Assembly (NCBI GenBank): GCA_902491375.1
Contig: CABUHE010000041.1
Location: 1 to 11,142 of the forward strand
Length of the DNA stretch: 11,142 nucleotides
DNA from: an uncultured Prevotella sp.
GTDB taxonomy: Bacteria; Bacteroidota; Bacteroidia; Bacteroidales; Bacteroidaceae
Direction of reading: 5' to 3'
Shown: positions 1 through 6,023 of the stretch, piece after piece
Numbering within the stretch: position 1 is the first letter of the stretch
Layout of the letters: every line of letters starts with the position of its first letter
Notes under the pieces: generated by a model
Seen by the model: the letters and a program-made list of their open reading frames with translations, nothing else
Databases searched by the model: none
Told to the model about the DNA's origin: nothing
Program-made: the position numbers and the translations under genes

Positions 1-118
1 GCTGGTCGGTTTCGGTCAGGCTGTCTATATGTGCAAGTTTCTCCTTCATGCGTCCGTCTCCGGCACACGACATAAGGACGAAAAGAATTATCAGTAAGAC
101 GAATGTATGCTTTTTCAT
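1..118 (-). CDS. Lipoprotein, N-terminal part (runs off the left edge)
   Basis: Reading the minus strand from the ATG at 118-116 gives 39 codons before the window ends. The product starts with MKK, has a hydrophobic stretch to residue 17 and a lipobox LMSC with the lipidated cysteine at residue 18. This is a type II signal peptide, so the protein is probably anchored in a membrane of the cell envelope. The segment after the cysteine (AGDGRMKEKLAHIDSL) resembles the start of Bacteroidota lipoproteins that carry tetratricopeptide repeats, but the body is outside the window, so that family is a guess. A consensus promoter ends only five bases before the ATG, which fixes the start and suggests a nearly leaderless message. 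The lipoprotein call is solid; function is unknown. Confidence 0.75.
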   Translation of the reverse strand, partial: MKKHTFVLLIILFVLMSCAGDGRMKEKLAHIDSLTETDQ

Positions 119-123
119 ATATG

Positions 124-154
124 CAAAGATAATGCAAATCGAATGCAATACAAA
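124..154 (-). promoter_or_regulatory. Consensus Bacteroidota promoter for the lipoprotein gene (repeat module A)
   Basis: On the minus strand the -33 box TTTG (154-151) is followed by 19 bases and the -7 box TATCTTTG (131-124), an exact match to TTTG-N19-TAnnTTTG. Five bases (CATAT) separate the -7 box from the lipoprotein ATG, so transcription should begin at or next to the start codon. The promoter lies inside a dispersed repeat that recurs at the right end of the window. A perfect 9-bp inverted repeat (152-160 and 165-173, loop CAGT) overlaps the -33 box and could be an operator. Confidence 0.75.
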
Positions 155-200
155 GTAAATCAGTATTTACTTTTATTGCTGAGATGCAGCTTATCTTATT

Positions 201-232
201 TAAAGGTAGTGAAAGGCGAGTGCAGAAGCAAA
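201..232 (-). promoter_or_regulatory. Promoter-like spacing in repeat module B, -7 box one base off consensus
   Basis: On the minus strand TTTG (232-229) is followed by 20 bases and TACCTTTA (208-201). This is the Bacteroidota promoter layout with the last G of TAnnTTTG replaced by A. It lies about 77 bases upstream of the consensus promoter in module A and points the same way. It may be a weak or decayed second promoter for the lipoprotein gene. Confidence 0.4.
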
Positions 233-389
233 AGAAAGACGAAGTTTTTTCAGTTTTGGTTATCCAAACTTGTTTATTCGTTTCAACAAATACAGTAAGT
301 CCGTATGAATCAATCTGTAAATCAGCGACTTACAAACTGCTCTGTAAAAGAGTCTCAATCGGCTTATAAAAGACCATGTTTTACAGCAT

Positions 390-426
390 AAAAGATGCCC
401 TTTTGTAACGTAAAAGAGCATCTTTT
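390..426. terminator. Hairpin in the 119-657 intergenic region, probable terminator
   Basis: AAAAGATGC plus CTTTT (390-398, 400-404) pairs with AAAAG plus GCATCTTTT (412-416, 418-426), a 14-bp stem with one mismatch and a 7-base loop. Four T follow the GC part of the stem on either strand, so it could work in both directions. It lies in the gene-free stretch 266-657, downstream of the minus-strand beta-barrel gene, which it may end. Apart from a 7-bp inverted repeat (GTAAGTC 295-301, GACTTAC 327-333) I see nothing else there; the short reading frames in this region translate repeat sequence. Confidence 0.45.
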
Positions 427-657
427 GAAAAACGCATAAAACTCATACTTTTTAAAGACTTTGTTTTTTATGACAGCATCACGACATAACACATAGGTGC
501 ATTTCAATTATTTTCTCTAAATAAAAAACCGCAACAGCCTCACGGTCGCCACGGTTAATAATTTTATTTATGAAAAGCATGCATTATTCAAATAACGTAT
601 TAAATATAAGCAAATTCTGCGTACTGATATGAATTTTTGTTCAGCGACGGCAGATAT

Positions 658-1299
658 TTAAAAACGGAAACCAAGTTCCAGACAGAAGTTATGCGTATTC
701 TTAAATCCACTGGTATGGCTGTCCATGTATCGGTAGCCCAAGCCTAAATACACACTTCCTCTTACCCAATCCTTTCCACGGTAGCCATAATTCACAAGCA
801 TCAGGTTGTAGGCTGTGTATTTTGGATATGAATTGCCGTAAGTTGATGTAACATACGCCCTGATGTCAAAGGCACAGTTTTCTGCAAGTGTAATCGGGTC
901 GCGCTTGCCCAAATTGAACATTCTATACGCAAGGCCGCCGCCCATGCTCTTTGACCAGTCGAACTGGCGTCCGTTACGTTTATCCAGAGCAAGCGCTCCG
1001 TCAAATACGTAATACACAGACAATCGTCTTACAAATTCATATCCCACTTTGATGGTAGGCGTGTAAGTCGTCACTCTGTTCTGACGCGGCATATAGCCGA
1101 TACCTGCTTCTATGAACATAGGGAAATTCAACAGTTCACGTTGTTCTTCCTTAATCTGCTCTGATGCCTCCTCGCCGGATTTATTTTGTCCGAACGCATT
1201 TGCAACATTGGTTTCATAGAATCCGTCATTGACAGAAACAGCACTTCCATTTAATGCGAAGGCTAAACTTAAAAGCATTAATAATAAATTTTTCTTCAT
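658..1299 (-). CDS. Small outer-membrane beta-barrel protein, function unknown
   Basis: The 213-residue product begins with a signal peptide (MKKNLLLMLLSLAFALNGSA, cleavage likely near residue 20). A polar linker (SGEEASEQIKEEQRE) follows, then alternating aromatic and polar segments typical of beta-strands: FIEAGIGYMPR, PTIKVGYEFVRRLSVYYVF, GSVYLGLGYRYMD. The chain ends LELGFRF; a terminal phenylalanine after an aromatic-rich strand is the usual signal for insertion by the BAM machinery. The size suits an 8-strand barrel. The frame stays open upstream to 1350, but 1299 is preferred because it begins the signal peptide and a promoter-like -7 box lies at 1330-1323 inside the extension. No specific family is recognised; a porin-like or adhesion role would be speculation. 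Confidence 0.8.
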   Translation of the reverse strand: MKKNLLLMLLSLAFALNGSAVSVNDGFYETNVANAFGQNKSGEEASEQIKEEQRELLNFPMFIEAGIGYMPRQNRVTTYTPTIKVGYEFVRRLSVYYVFDGALALDKRNGRQFDWSKSMGGGLAYRMFNLGKRDPITLAENCAFDIRAYVTSTYGNSYPKYTAYNLMLVNYGYRGKDWVRGSVYLGLGYRYMDSHTSGFKNTHNFCLELGFRF

Positions 1300-1322
1300 A
1301 ATATTTGCGTTTTTTTCATTGG

Positions 1323-1351
1323 CAAAATTATAAAAGAGCAGAAAAAACAAA
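1323..1351 (-). promoter_or_regulatory. Probable promoter of the beta-barrel gene
   Basis: On the minus strand TAATTTTG (1330-1323) matches the -7 consensus TAnnTTTG and lies 23 bases before the ATG at 1299. The best -33 match, TTTG at 1351-1348, is only 17 bases away, shorter than the usual 19-21, so the upstream part is less certain. Confidence 0.5.
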
Positions 1352-1372
1352 AAACATTTGTCAGCTTTTATG

Positions 1373-1448
1373 ATTTACACATTTTACACAAACGGTATGT
1401 AATGTGCTGTATATAAACGTGTTATGCACGTTTTACACATTTTACACA
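1373..1448 (+). repeat. Two tandem pairs of TTTTACACA-type 9-mers, DnaA-box-like, around an inverted repeat
   Basis: The 17-base sequence TTTACACATTTTACACA occurs exactly at 1374-1390 and 1432-1448. Read as 9-mers this gives ATTTACACA, TTTTACACA (1373-1390) and TTTTACACA, TTTTACACA (1431-1448). Three of the four match the relaxed DnaA-box consensus TTWTNCACA. Between the pairs is an inverted repeat, AAACGTG (1415-1421) and CACGTTT (1427-1433). No replication gene is nearby, so a binding site for a regulator, or for DnaA outside the origin, is an inference only. Confidence 0.45.
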
Positions 1449-1510
1449 GACTGCTGAATGAAGAATGGAGAGTGAAGAATGAATGGTAGAAGTCCGATTG
1501 TAGTGCTTTA

Positions 1511-1609
1511 ATGAAAAAAGATAAGCGGAATTGGAAATGGCTAATCGGGTTAATAATGACAGTTAATTTTGCTTTGGGTTTTGTGTTATTGATAAGTGAT
1601 AAGTATTAA
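1511..1609 (+). CDS. Possible 32-residue single-pass membrane peptide
   Basis: ATG at 1511 to TAA at 1607-1609 encodes a short product. It starts with a strongly basic MKKDKRNWKW, followed by about 19 hydrophobic residues (WLIGLIMTVNFALGFVLLI), and ends SDKY. This is a clean positive-inside membrane helix, a common design for real small bacterial proteins. A 10-codon reading frame upstream (from 1480) ends in TAATG overlapping this ATG. No consensus promoter is visible upstream. A GAATGAAGAATG-type low-complexity run (1454-1483) precedes it. Neighbours are on the other strand. The composition is persuasive, but chance cannot be excluded at this length. Confidence 0.35.
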   Translation: MKKDKRNWKWLIGLIMTVNFALGFVLLISDKY

Positions 1610-1640
1610 GGCTGTATGGAAATAGATTATGCAGGTATAT

Positions 1641-1680
1641 AAAAAACGAAATCCCGATGTTTCACAACATCGAGATTTCG
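1641..1680 (-). terminator. Intrinsic terminator of rhaD
   Basis: Arms 1647-1661 and 1666-1680 form a 15-bp stem with one mismatch around the loop TCAC. On the minus strand the stem is followed by six T (1646-1641), giving a standard Rho-independent terminator about 80 bases past the rhaD stop codon. On the plus strand there is no T run, so it acts in one direction. Confidence 0.85.
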
Positions 1681-1760
1681 CGTCTAAATAGACTCTTAAA
1701 CTAATATTATCTGAGAATGATAAGATTTTTATTGCTATATCATAAGGGATATGTTTGTCT

Positions 1761-2570
1761 TTATTTGGGCAGGTTGAATGCTTTTGTCATTTCTGCCATC
1801 TGCTCATCGCTCATGCCTTCAGGTTCCTCGCCCATGTTTTTGGCTGCGATGTATATCAGTGCGCTCTTGTTCAGCACGTCAACTTGGTCGAATGCCTGCA
1901 TGATGTCGTTGTCGATTGCGAACACTCCGTGTTTCTCCCACATGGCTACGTCATAATCGTCAAGCTGTCTTACAGTTTCTTCTGCCAGCTTAACGCTGCT
2001 GGGCAGTTCGTAAGGAATTATTCCCAAACCGCGTGGACAGAAAGCCTTAGTTTCAGGAATCATGCTCCACAGTAGCTTTGTAAGTACGTCTTTACCGAGG
2101 AACTTGCGGATGTGAGTCATTGCTACAAGTTCAATCGGGTGAGTATGCAGCGATGCACGGTAAGGAGAGCCTTTCTCGATGAGGTGGTCGTGGACCATAA
2201 GGTGTGACGGCAGTTCGCTTGTCGGATTAACCGGATTGTCAGCTATGATTACGTAGCTTGCGCAGTCGTCAAGTATTCTGATTATGCTTCCGTTCTCCAT
2301 CGGCCAACGGGCAAGGTCGCGCATTCTGCGGTTTGTTCCTTTACAGAAGAAATATGTACCCTTAAGGTGAGGCAGTGTTACGCCGATAGGCTTTACCTCG
2401 CTTATTGCTGGCATCTGTCTGATTTCGTCGTCAACAAGTTCAGTTACGTTTACGGTTATGTTGCCGCCGTTGCGCTCAGCCCAACCTTTTTGCCAGAGGT
2501 ATCCAGCCACTTCAGCTACCTTGTCAACTTCTTTTTTCAATGCAGGACGTCCGTCGAGTACACTTTTCAT
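1761..2570 (-). CDS. rhaD: Rhamnulose-1-phosphate aldolase
   Basis: This 269-residue class II aldolase cleaves L-rhamnulose 1-phosphate to dihydroxyacetone phosphate and L-lactaldehyde, the last step of cytoplasmic L-rhamnose breakdown. The E. coli enzyme has 274 residues. Family landmarks are present: ERNGGNIT (32-39) near the phosphate site, the catalytic glutamate in PTSELPSH (Glu119), and zinc ligands His142 and His144 in LHTHP and His214 in WEKHG. The frame is open to 2624, but 2570 is chosen because the product then begins MKSVLDGRP and the promoter -7 box lies at 2601-2594, inside the extension. It is monocistronic. No kinase, isomerase, transporter or AraC-type regulator is in the window, unlike the usual clustered rhamnose genes. 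Confidence 0.93.
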   Translation of the reverse strand: MKSVLDGRPALKKEVDKVAEVAGYLWQKGWAERNGGNITVNVTELVDDEIRQMPAISEVKPIGVTLPHLKGTYFFCKGTNRRMRDLARWPMENGSIIRILDDCASYVIIADNPVNPTSELPSHLMVHDHLIEKGSPYRASLHTHPIELVAMTHIRKFLGKDVLTKLLWSMIPETKAFCPRGLGIIPYELPSSVKLAEETVRQLDDYDVAMWEKHGVFAIDNDIMQAFDQVDVLNKSALIYIAAKNMGEEPEGMSDEQMAEMTKAFNLPK

Positions 2571-2593
2571 AATATTATTGATTTTTACTTTTG

Positions 2594-2625
2594 CAAAAGT
2601 ACATAAAATAGAATGAAACATCAAA
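2594..2625 (-). promoter_or_regulatory. Consensus promoter of rhaD
   Basis: On the minus strand TTTG (2625-2622), 20 bases and TACTTTTG (2601-2594) match the Bacteroidota consensus exactly. The -7 box ends 23 bases before the rhaD ATG, giving a leader of roughly 18 bases. Confidence 0.8.
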
Positions 2626-2637
2626 ATATATTTTGAT
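2620..2637. promoter_or_regulatory. Perfect 18-bp palindrome over the rhaD -33 box, possible operator
   Basis: ATCAAAATATATTTTGAT reads the same on both strands and covers the -33 element of the rhaD promoter. That position would suit a dimeric regulator. It is AT-rich, so chance is more likely than for a mixed sequence, and no regulator gene is nearby. Confidence 0.35.
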
Positions 2638-2792
2638 TTATAAACATTACTTTTTGATAATTTAGCTTATATTTGTAATTGATTTACAGGCTGTTGTTGA
2701 ATATTACGCGCTTTGCGCATAAGCCGGGTAAAAGGCGGATAGAGTAGGGCGGAAGACATGTTCGCCAAAAAATCAGTTTTTTTGTATTACGC

Positions 2793-2824
2793 TTTCTTTG
2801 TTTCATTATTTTTTAGTAAGTTTG
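2793..2824 (+). promoter_or_regulatory. Probable promoter of the 2830 gene
   Basis: TTTC (2793-2796), 20 bases and TAAGTTTG (2817-2824) give a perfect -7 box with a -33 box one base off consensus. Five bases (CATAC) separate it from the ATG at 2830, matching the layout of the lipoprotein gene. A second -7-like box, TATATTTG at 2668-2675, lacks a good -33 partner. Confidence 0.5.
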
Positions 2825-2829
2825 CATAC

Positions 2830-3426
2830 ATGAACAACGATATTTCCAATACCGGGACGTGGAGTGAAAATGTCATGGTGGTTGACGCTGACTATATTGA
2901 TAAGGTGGCGTTCGACCTCATTGTGAATTTTGAGCGTATGATCGGGCGGCGTATACCACCGGCTGACATGGCGCGGTGGATTGACTGTGTAGCCCTTGAC
3001 GGCGGAATACGCGAGGGCGAGTCGGATACGCAGGTAGTGCTGATACATGGCAAGGACAACAGGCGCATGGATAATTTCAATCCTGCTGATTATGAGTCTG
3101 ATCTTAACGGTAAAGCCTTTAAGGACAATCTGGGAGAGTTTGTGGTAAGCTCGTTCCCTGTCGAGGACTTGGTCGGTAAGGACGATTTCTTTGTGGAGGT
3201 AATCGAAGAGGCGTGCCGCCATAAGGAAGTGAAGCGCATAATGATTGTGCCTGATGCCGAGCGTACATACGACAGCGTGCGCCATGCGCTCCGTTTCGTA
3301 GATGACGACAAGCGTGTAACGGTATTCGCAATGCAGCCTATGCCCGGAGGTAATTTCCGCCAGGAGATTCTCGGATATTCTCTGATGAGTGCTTTGGGCA
3401 TAAAGGCAGATGAGATAAAAGAATAG
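2830..3426 (+). CDS. Conserved Bacteroidales protein of unknown function (tentatively DUF6621-like)
   Basis: The product has 198 residues and begins MNNDISNTGTWSENVMVVDA. It is acidic, soluble, and reads as an alternating alpha/beta fold: a predicted strand VMVVDADY, a basic helix region (VNFERMIGRRIPPADMARWIDCVALDG), a strand TQVVLIHGKDNRRM, and near the end VKRIMIVPDAERTYDSVRHAL and KRVTVFAMQPMP. I recall similar proteins in Bacteroides and Prevotella filed as DUF6621, but this is memory and not a search. The frame is open back to 2758, adding a hydrophobic 24-residue stretch that looks like a signal peptide. I prefer 2830 because a promoter -7 box (2817-2824) lies inside the extension and the mature part looks cytosolic. 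It lies 110 bases upstream of the spermidine gene on the same strand. No catalytic motif is recognised. Confidence 0.7.
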   Translation: MNNDISNTGTWSENVMVVDADYIDKVAFDLIVNFERMIGRRIPPADMARWIDCVALDGGIREGESDTQVVLIHGKDNRRMDNFNPADYESDLNGKAFKDNLGEFVVSSFPVEDLVGKDDFFVEVIEEACRHKEVKRIMIVPDAERTYDSVRHALRFVDDDKRVTVFAMQPMPGGNFRQEILGYSLMSALGIKADEIKE

Positions 3427-3536
3427 TGATGACGACTTATACCAGAGTATGTAATTCACTTGTTGCTTGAAATCTCAGAGTAATCCTTTTTATATCATTT
3501 TCCAACAGATAATAACAATAATATTTAAAATAACAA

Positions 3537-4775
3537 ATGGGAAAAGTATTGATGATTGGCGCCGGTGGCGTCGCTACCGTGGCAGCGTTCAAGATTGCAA
3601 AGAACGCTGACGTGTTCACCGAGTTCATGATTGCAAGTCGCCGTAAGGAGAAGTGCGACCATATTGTCGAGGCCATTCATAAGGCCGGTATCGACATGCC
3701 TATTAAGACGGCACAGGTTGACGCTGACGACGTTGAGCAGCTTAAAGCTCTTTTCAACGACTACAAGCCTGAGCTGGTTGTCAACCTTGCGTTGCCTTAT
3801 CAGGACCTTACTATAATGGACGCTTGTCTGGCGTGCGGATGCAACTATCTTGACACAGCCAACTATGAGCCGAAGGACGAAGCTCACTTCGAGTACTCAT
3901 GGCAGTGGGCTTATAAGGACCGCTTCGAGCAGGCAGGACTTACAGCCATTCTCGGTTGCGGCTTCGATCCGGGCGTAAGCGGCATATATACAGCCTATGC
4001 GGCAAAACATCATTTTGACGAGATACAGTATCTTGACATCGTTGACTGCAATGCAGGAAATCATCACAAGGCTTTTGCGACAAACTTCAACCCTGAAATA
4101 AACATCCGTGAGATTACTCAGAAAGGACTTTATTATAAGGACGGCAAATGGATTGAGACTGAACCGCTTGAGATTCACAAAGCACTTACTTATCCGAACA
4201 TCGGTCCGCGTGAAAGTTATCTGATGCATCATGAGGAGCTTGAGAGCCTTGTCAAGAACTATCCTACAATCAAGCAGGCACGCTTCTGGATGACTTTCGG
4301 TCAGCAGTATCTTACTTATCTTGACGTTATACAGAACATCGGAATGTCGCGCATTGACGAGATTGAATACGAGGCACCGCTTGCTGACGGTTCAGGCAAG
4401 ACAGCTAAGGTCAAGATTGTGCCTTTGCAGTTCCTCAAAGCAGTTCTGCCTAATCCTCAGGATCTCGGCGAGAATTACGACGGTGAGACAAGTATCGGTT
4501 GCCGTATCCGTGGTTTGAAGGACGGCAAAGAGCGCACTTATTACGTCTACAACAACTGTTCACATCAGGAAGCGTACAAAGAGACAGGCATGCAGGGCGT
4601 AAGTTACACTACCGGCGTGCCGGCAATGATCGGTGCAATGATGTTCTTCAAGGGTCTGTGGCGCAAGCCGGGTGTATGGAATGTCGAGGACTTTGACCCG
4701 GATCCGTTCATGGAGCAGCTCAACAAGCAGGGACTGCCTTGGCATGAGGTATTTGACGGCGACCTGGAACTTTAA
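3537..4775 (+). CDS. Carboxynorspermidine/carboxyspermidine dehydrogenase (saccharopine dehydrogenase family)
   Basis: This 412-residue enzyme belongs to the saccharopine dehydrogenase family. Members of this branch use NADPH to condense aspartate semialdehyde with a diamine; in gut Bacteroidota this makes carboxyspermidine, later decarboxylated to spermidine. A Rossmann nucleotide-binding start is clear (VLMIGAGGVATVAAF, glycines 8, 10 and 11), with the next strand ending in the basic patch ASRRKEK. Further family blocks are VVNLALPYQDLTIMDACLACG, NYLDTANYEP, GCGFDPGVSG and, late in the chain, GVSYTTGVPAMIGAMM. Length agrees with the roughly 400-residue family norm. True lysine-pathway saccharopine dehydrogenase is less likely, as bacteria of this group make lysine through diaminopimelate. 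The decarboxylase gene (nspC) is not in the window. No consensus promoter is seen in the 110-base gap upstream, so it may be co-transcribed with the 2830 gene. Confidence 0.88.
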   Translation: MGKVLMIGAGGVATVAAFKIAKNADVFTEFMIASRRKEKCDHIVEAIHKAGIDMPIKTAQVDADDVEQLKALFNDYKPELVVNLALPYQDLTIMDACLACGCNYLDTANYEPKDEAHFEYSWQWAYKDRFEQAGLTAILGCGFDPGVSGIYTAYAAKHHFDEIQYLDIVDCNAGNHHKAFATNFNPEINIREITQKGLYYKDGKWIETEPLEIHKALTYPNIGPRESYLMHHEELESLVKNYPTIKQARFWMTFGQQYLTYLDVIQNIGMSRIDEIEYEAPLADGSGKTAKVKIVPLQFLKAVLPNPQDLGENYDGETSIGCRIRGLKDGKERTYYVYNNCSHQEAYKETGMQGVSYTTGVPAMIGAMMFFKGLWRKPGVWNVEDFDPDPFMEQLNKQGLPWHEVFDGDLEL

Positions 4776-4839
4776 TGTAATTCATAATTTACAATTCATA
4801 ATACCGTAATCCGCAATTAAGAATTGTAATTCATAATTT
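4776..4839 (+). repeat. Short AT-rich repeats between the dehydrogenase gene and recA
   Basis: AATTCATAAT occurs at 4779-4788, 4793-4802 and 4828-4837. The longer TGTAATTCATAATTT is identical at 4776-4790 and 4825-4839. A small inverted repeat, CAATT-AAG-AATTG, lies at 4814-4826. Such AATTCATAATT and AATTAAGAATT strings are familiar intergenic filler in Bacteroidota. No consensus promoter or recognised SOS box is visible before recA. Confidence 0.55.
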
Positions 4840-4881
4840 GGATAATGATTCTCTTTATTCCGGATTAATAGAAATCAGAAA

Positions 4882-5919
4882 ATGGCAAAAGAAAAAGACA
4901 ATGCGGCTGACGCAAGCGTACAGGAAGGAAAGCTGAAAGCCCTTCAGGCCGCAATGGCAAAGATAGAGAAAGACTTCGGTAAGGGGTCAATTATGAAACT
5001 GGGTGATGAGAGTATCGAGGCTGTTGACGTTATACCGACCGGCAGCATCGGTCTCAACGCCGCTCTTGGTGTAGGAGGATATCCGCGCGGAAGAATAATA
5101 GAGATATACGGCCCGGAGAGCAGCGGTAAGACAACTCTCGCTATCCATGCAATAGCAGAGGCTCAGAAGGCAGGCGGCATAGCAGCGTTTATCGACGCAG
5201 AGCATGCTTTCGACCGTTTCTATGCAGCAAAACTTGGTGTTGACGTTGAGAATCTGCTGATTTCACAGCCGGATAACGGCGAGCAGGCTCTTGAGATAGC
5301 CGACCAGCTTATCCGTTCGTCAGCAATCGACATTCTCGTTGTCGACTCTGTAGCGGCACTTACTCCTAAAGCGGAAATCGAAGGCGACATGGGCGACAAT
5401 AAGGTAGGTCTTCAGGCACGCCTTATGAGTCAGGCTCTGCGCAAGCTGACTTCTACAATCAGCAAGACAAACACAACCTGCATATTCATCAACCAGCTGC
5501 GTGAGAAGATCGGTGTGATGTTCGGCAATCCTGAGACAACTACCGGCGGTAACGCTCTTAAGTTCTACGCCAGTGTGCGTCTTGACATCCGTCGTGTAAC
5601 AAGTATAAAAGACGGCGACCAGGTTATCGGCAATCAGGTGCGTGTTAAGGTAGTAAAGAACAAGGTTGCTCCTCCTTTCCGCAAGGCAGAGTTTGAGATA
5701 ACCTTCGGTGAAGGCATCTCTAAGGTCGGCGAGCTTGTCGATCTCGGCGTTGAGTATGGTATCATACAGAAGAGCGGCTCATGGTTCTCTTATCAGGGCA
5801 GCAAGCTCGCTCAGGGCCGTGATGCTACAAAGACTCTGCTCAAGGACAATCCTGAGCTTTGCGATGAGATAGAAGCACAGATAATGCAGGCTATCTCTGA
5901 CAAGAACGGAAATATGTAA
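4882..5919 (+). CDS. recA: Recombinase RecA
   Basis: RecA forms ATP-dependent filaments on single-stranded DNA, drives strand exchange and triggers SOS cleavage of LexA-type repressors. The 345-residue length is normal. The Walker A motif GPESSGKT is at 77-84, the catalytic glutamate in IDAEHAF at Glu107, the Walker B strand ILVVDSVAAL at 151-160, and the ATP-sensing NQLREKIG at 204-211. DNA-binding loop L2 (GNPETTTGGNALKF) is at 215-228. Residues 240-345 form the C-terminal domain, ending in a short tail that is less acidic than in E. coli. ATG at 4882 follows an AT-rich leader without a Shine-Dalgarno sequence, normal for the phylum. A strong hairpin follows the stop codon. The gene is intact and ordinary. 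Confidence 0.98.
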   Translation: MAKEKDNAADASVQEGKLKALQAAMAKIEKDFGKGSIMKLGDESIEAVDVIPTGSIGLNAALGVGGYPRGRIIEIYGPESSGKTTLAIHAIAEAQKAGGIAAFIDAEHAFDRFYAAKLGVDVENLLISQPDNGEQALEIADQLIRSSAIDILVVDSVAALTPKAEIEGDMGDNKVGLQARLMSQALRKLTSTISKTNTTCIFINQLREKIGVMFGNPETTTGGNALKFYASVRLDIRRVTSIKDGDQVIGNQVRVKVVKNKVAPPFRKAEFEITFGEGISKVGELVDLGVEYGIIQKSGSWFSYQGSKLAQGRDATKTLLKDNPELCDEIEAQIMQAISDKNGNM

Positions 5920-5935
5920 TAGTTTGTTTATATTG

Positions 5936-6002
5936 AAGAATTAAGAAAATAGTCTGTCTGCCGTTGTTGCGCAGGCGTATTTTCTTAATTCTTTATTTTT
6001 TT
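5936..6002 (+). terminator. Long hairpin with T run after recA
   Basis: A perfect 16-bp stem (AAGAATTAAGAAAATA at 5936-5951 with its complement at 5978-5993) encloses 26 bases that contain a smaller stem (CTGC 5958-5961, GCAG 5971-5974). Seven T follow at 5996-6002. It begins 17 bases after the recA stop and is the likely terminator. It ends only about 20 bases before the SprT-like gene, so that gene either depends on read-through or has a promoter I cannot see. Confidence 0.7.
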
Positions 6003-6023
6003 ATTCTTAAACTTACAGCTTGT

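Larger units (their letters stand above)
121..265 (-). repeat. Two-module dispersed repeat, left copy (module B then A on the minus strand)
   Basis: Read on the minus strand, module B (about 265-195) is followed by a short linker and module A (181-121). Both modules recur at 10995-11142 in the opposite orientation. The cores of module A (124-181 and 10995-11052) match at 54 of 58 positions without gaps. Module B shares the blocks AAAACTGAAAAA, ACTTCGT and CCTTTCACTACCTTTAAATA. The order is B-A here and A-B on the right, as expected if each copy is a slice of a longer alternating array. The modules resemble intergenic repeats I associate with Bacteroidales genomes; no name is known to me. Confidence 0.7.

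Noticed and set aside
107..369. Two overlapping short frames on the plus strand near the left edge
   Set aside because: They translate the promoter-bearing repeat antisense to its promoters; similar peptides arise wherever such repeats occur and are unlikely to be proteins.
2758..2829. Hydrophobic N-terminal extension that looks like a signal peptide on the 2830 gene
   Set aside because: A promoter -7 box lies within it, the leader DNA is simply T-rich, and the rest of the protein looks cytosolic; the start at 2830 is preferred, though not proven.
2806..3459. 217-codon open frame on the minus strand opposite the 2830 gene
   Set aside because: It is the antisense shadow of a better frame, with no motif, and its composition is rich in His and Tyr as expected from a reversed coding strand.
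5964..6023. Twenty-residue hydrophobic extension of the SprT-like protein with an apparent Cys at its end
   Set aside because: It is read from the recA terminator hairpin and T run, and the family normally starts near MRVDVSQLKDWF.
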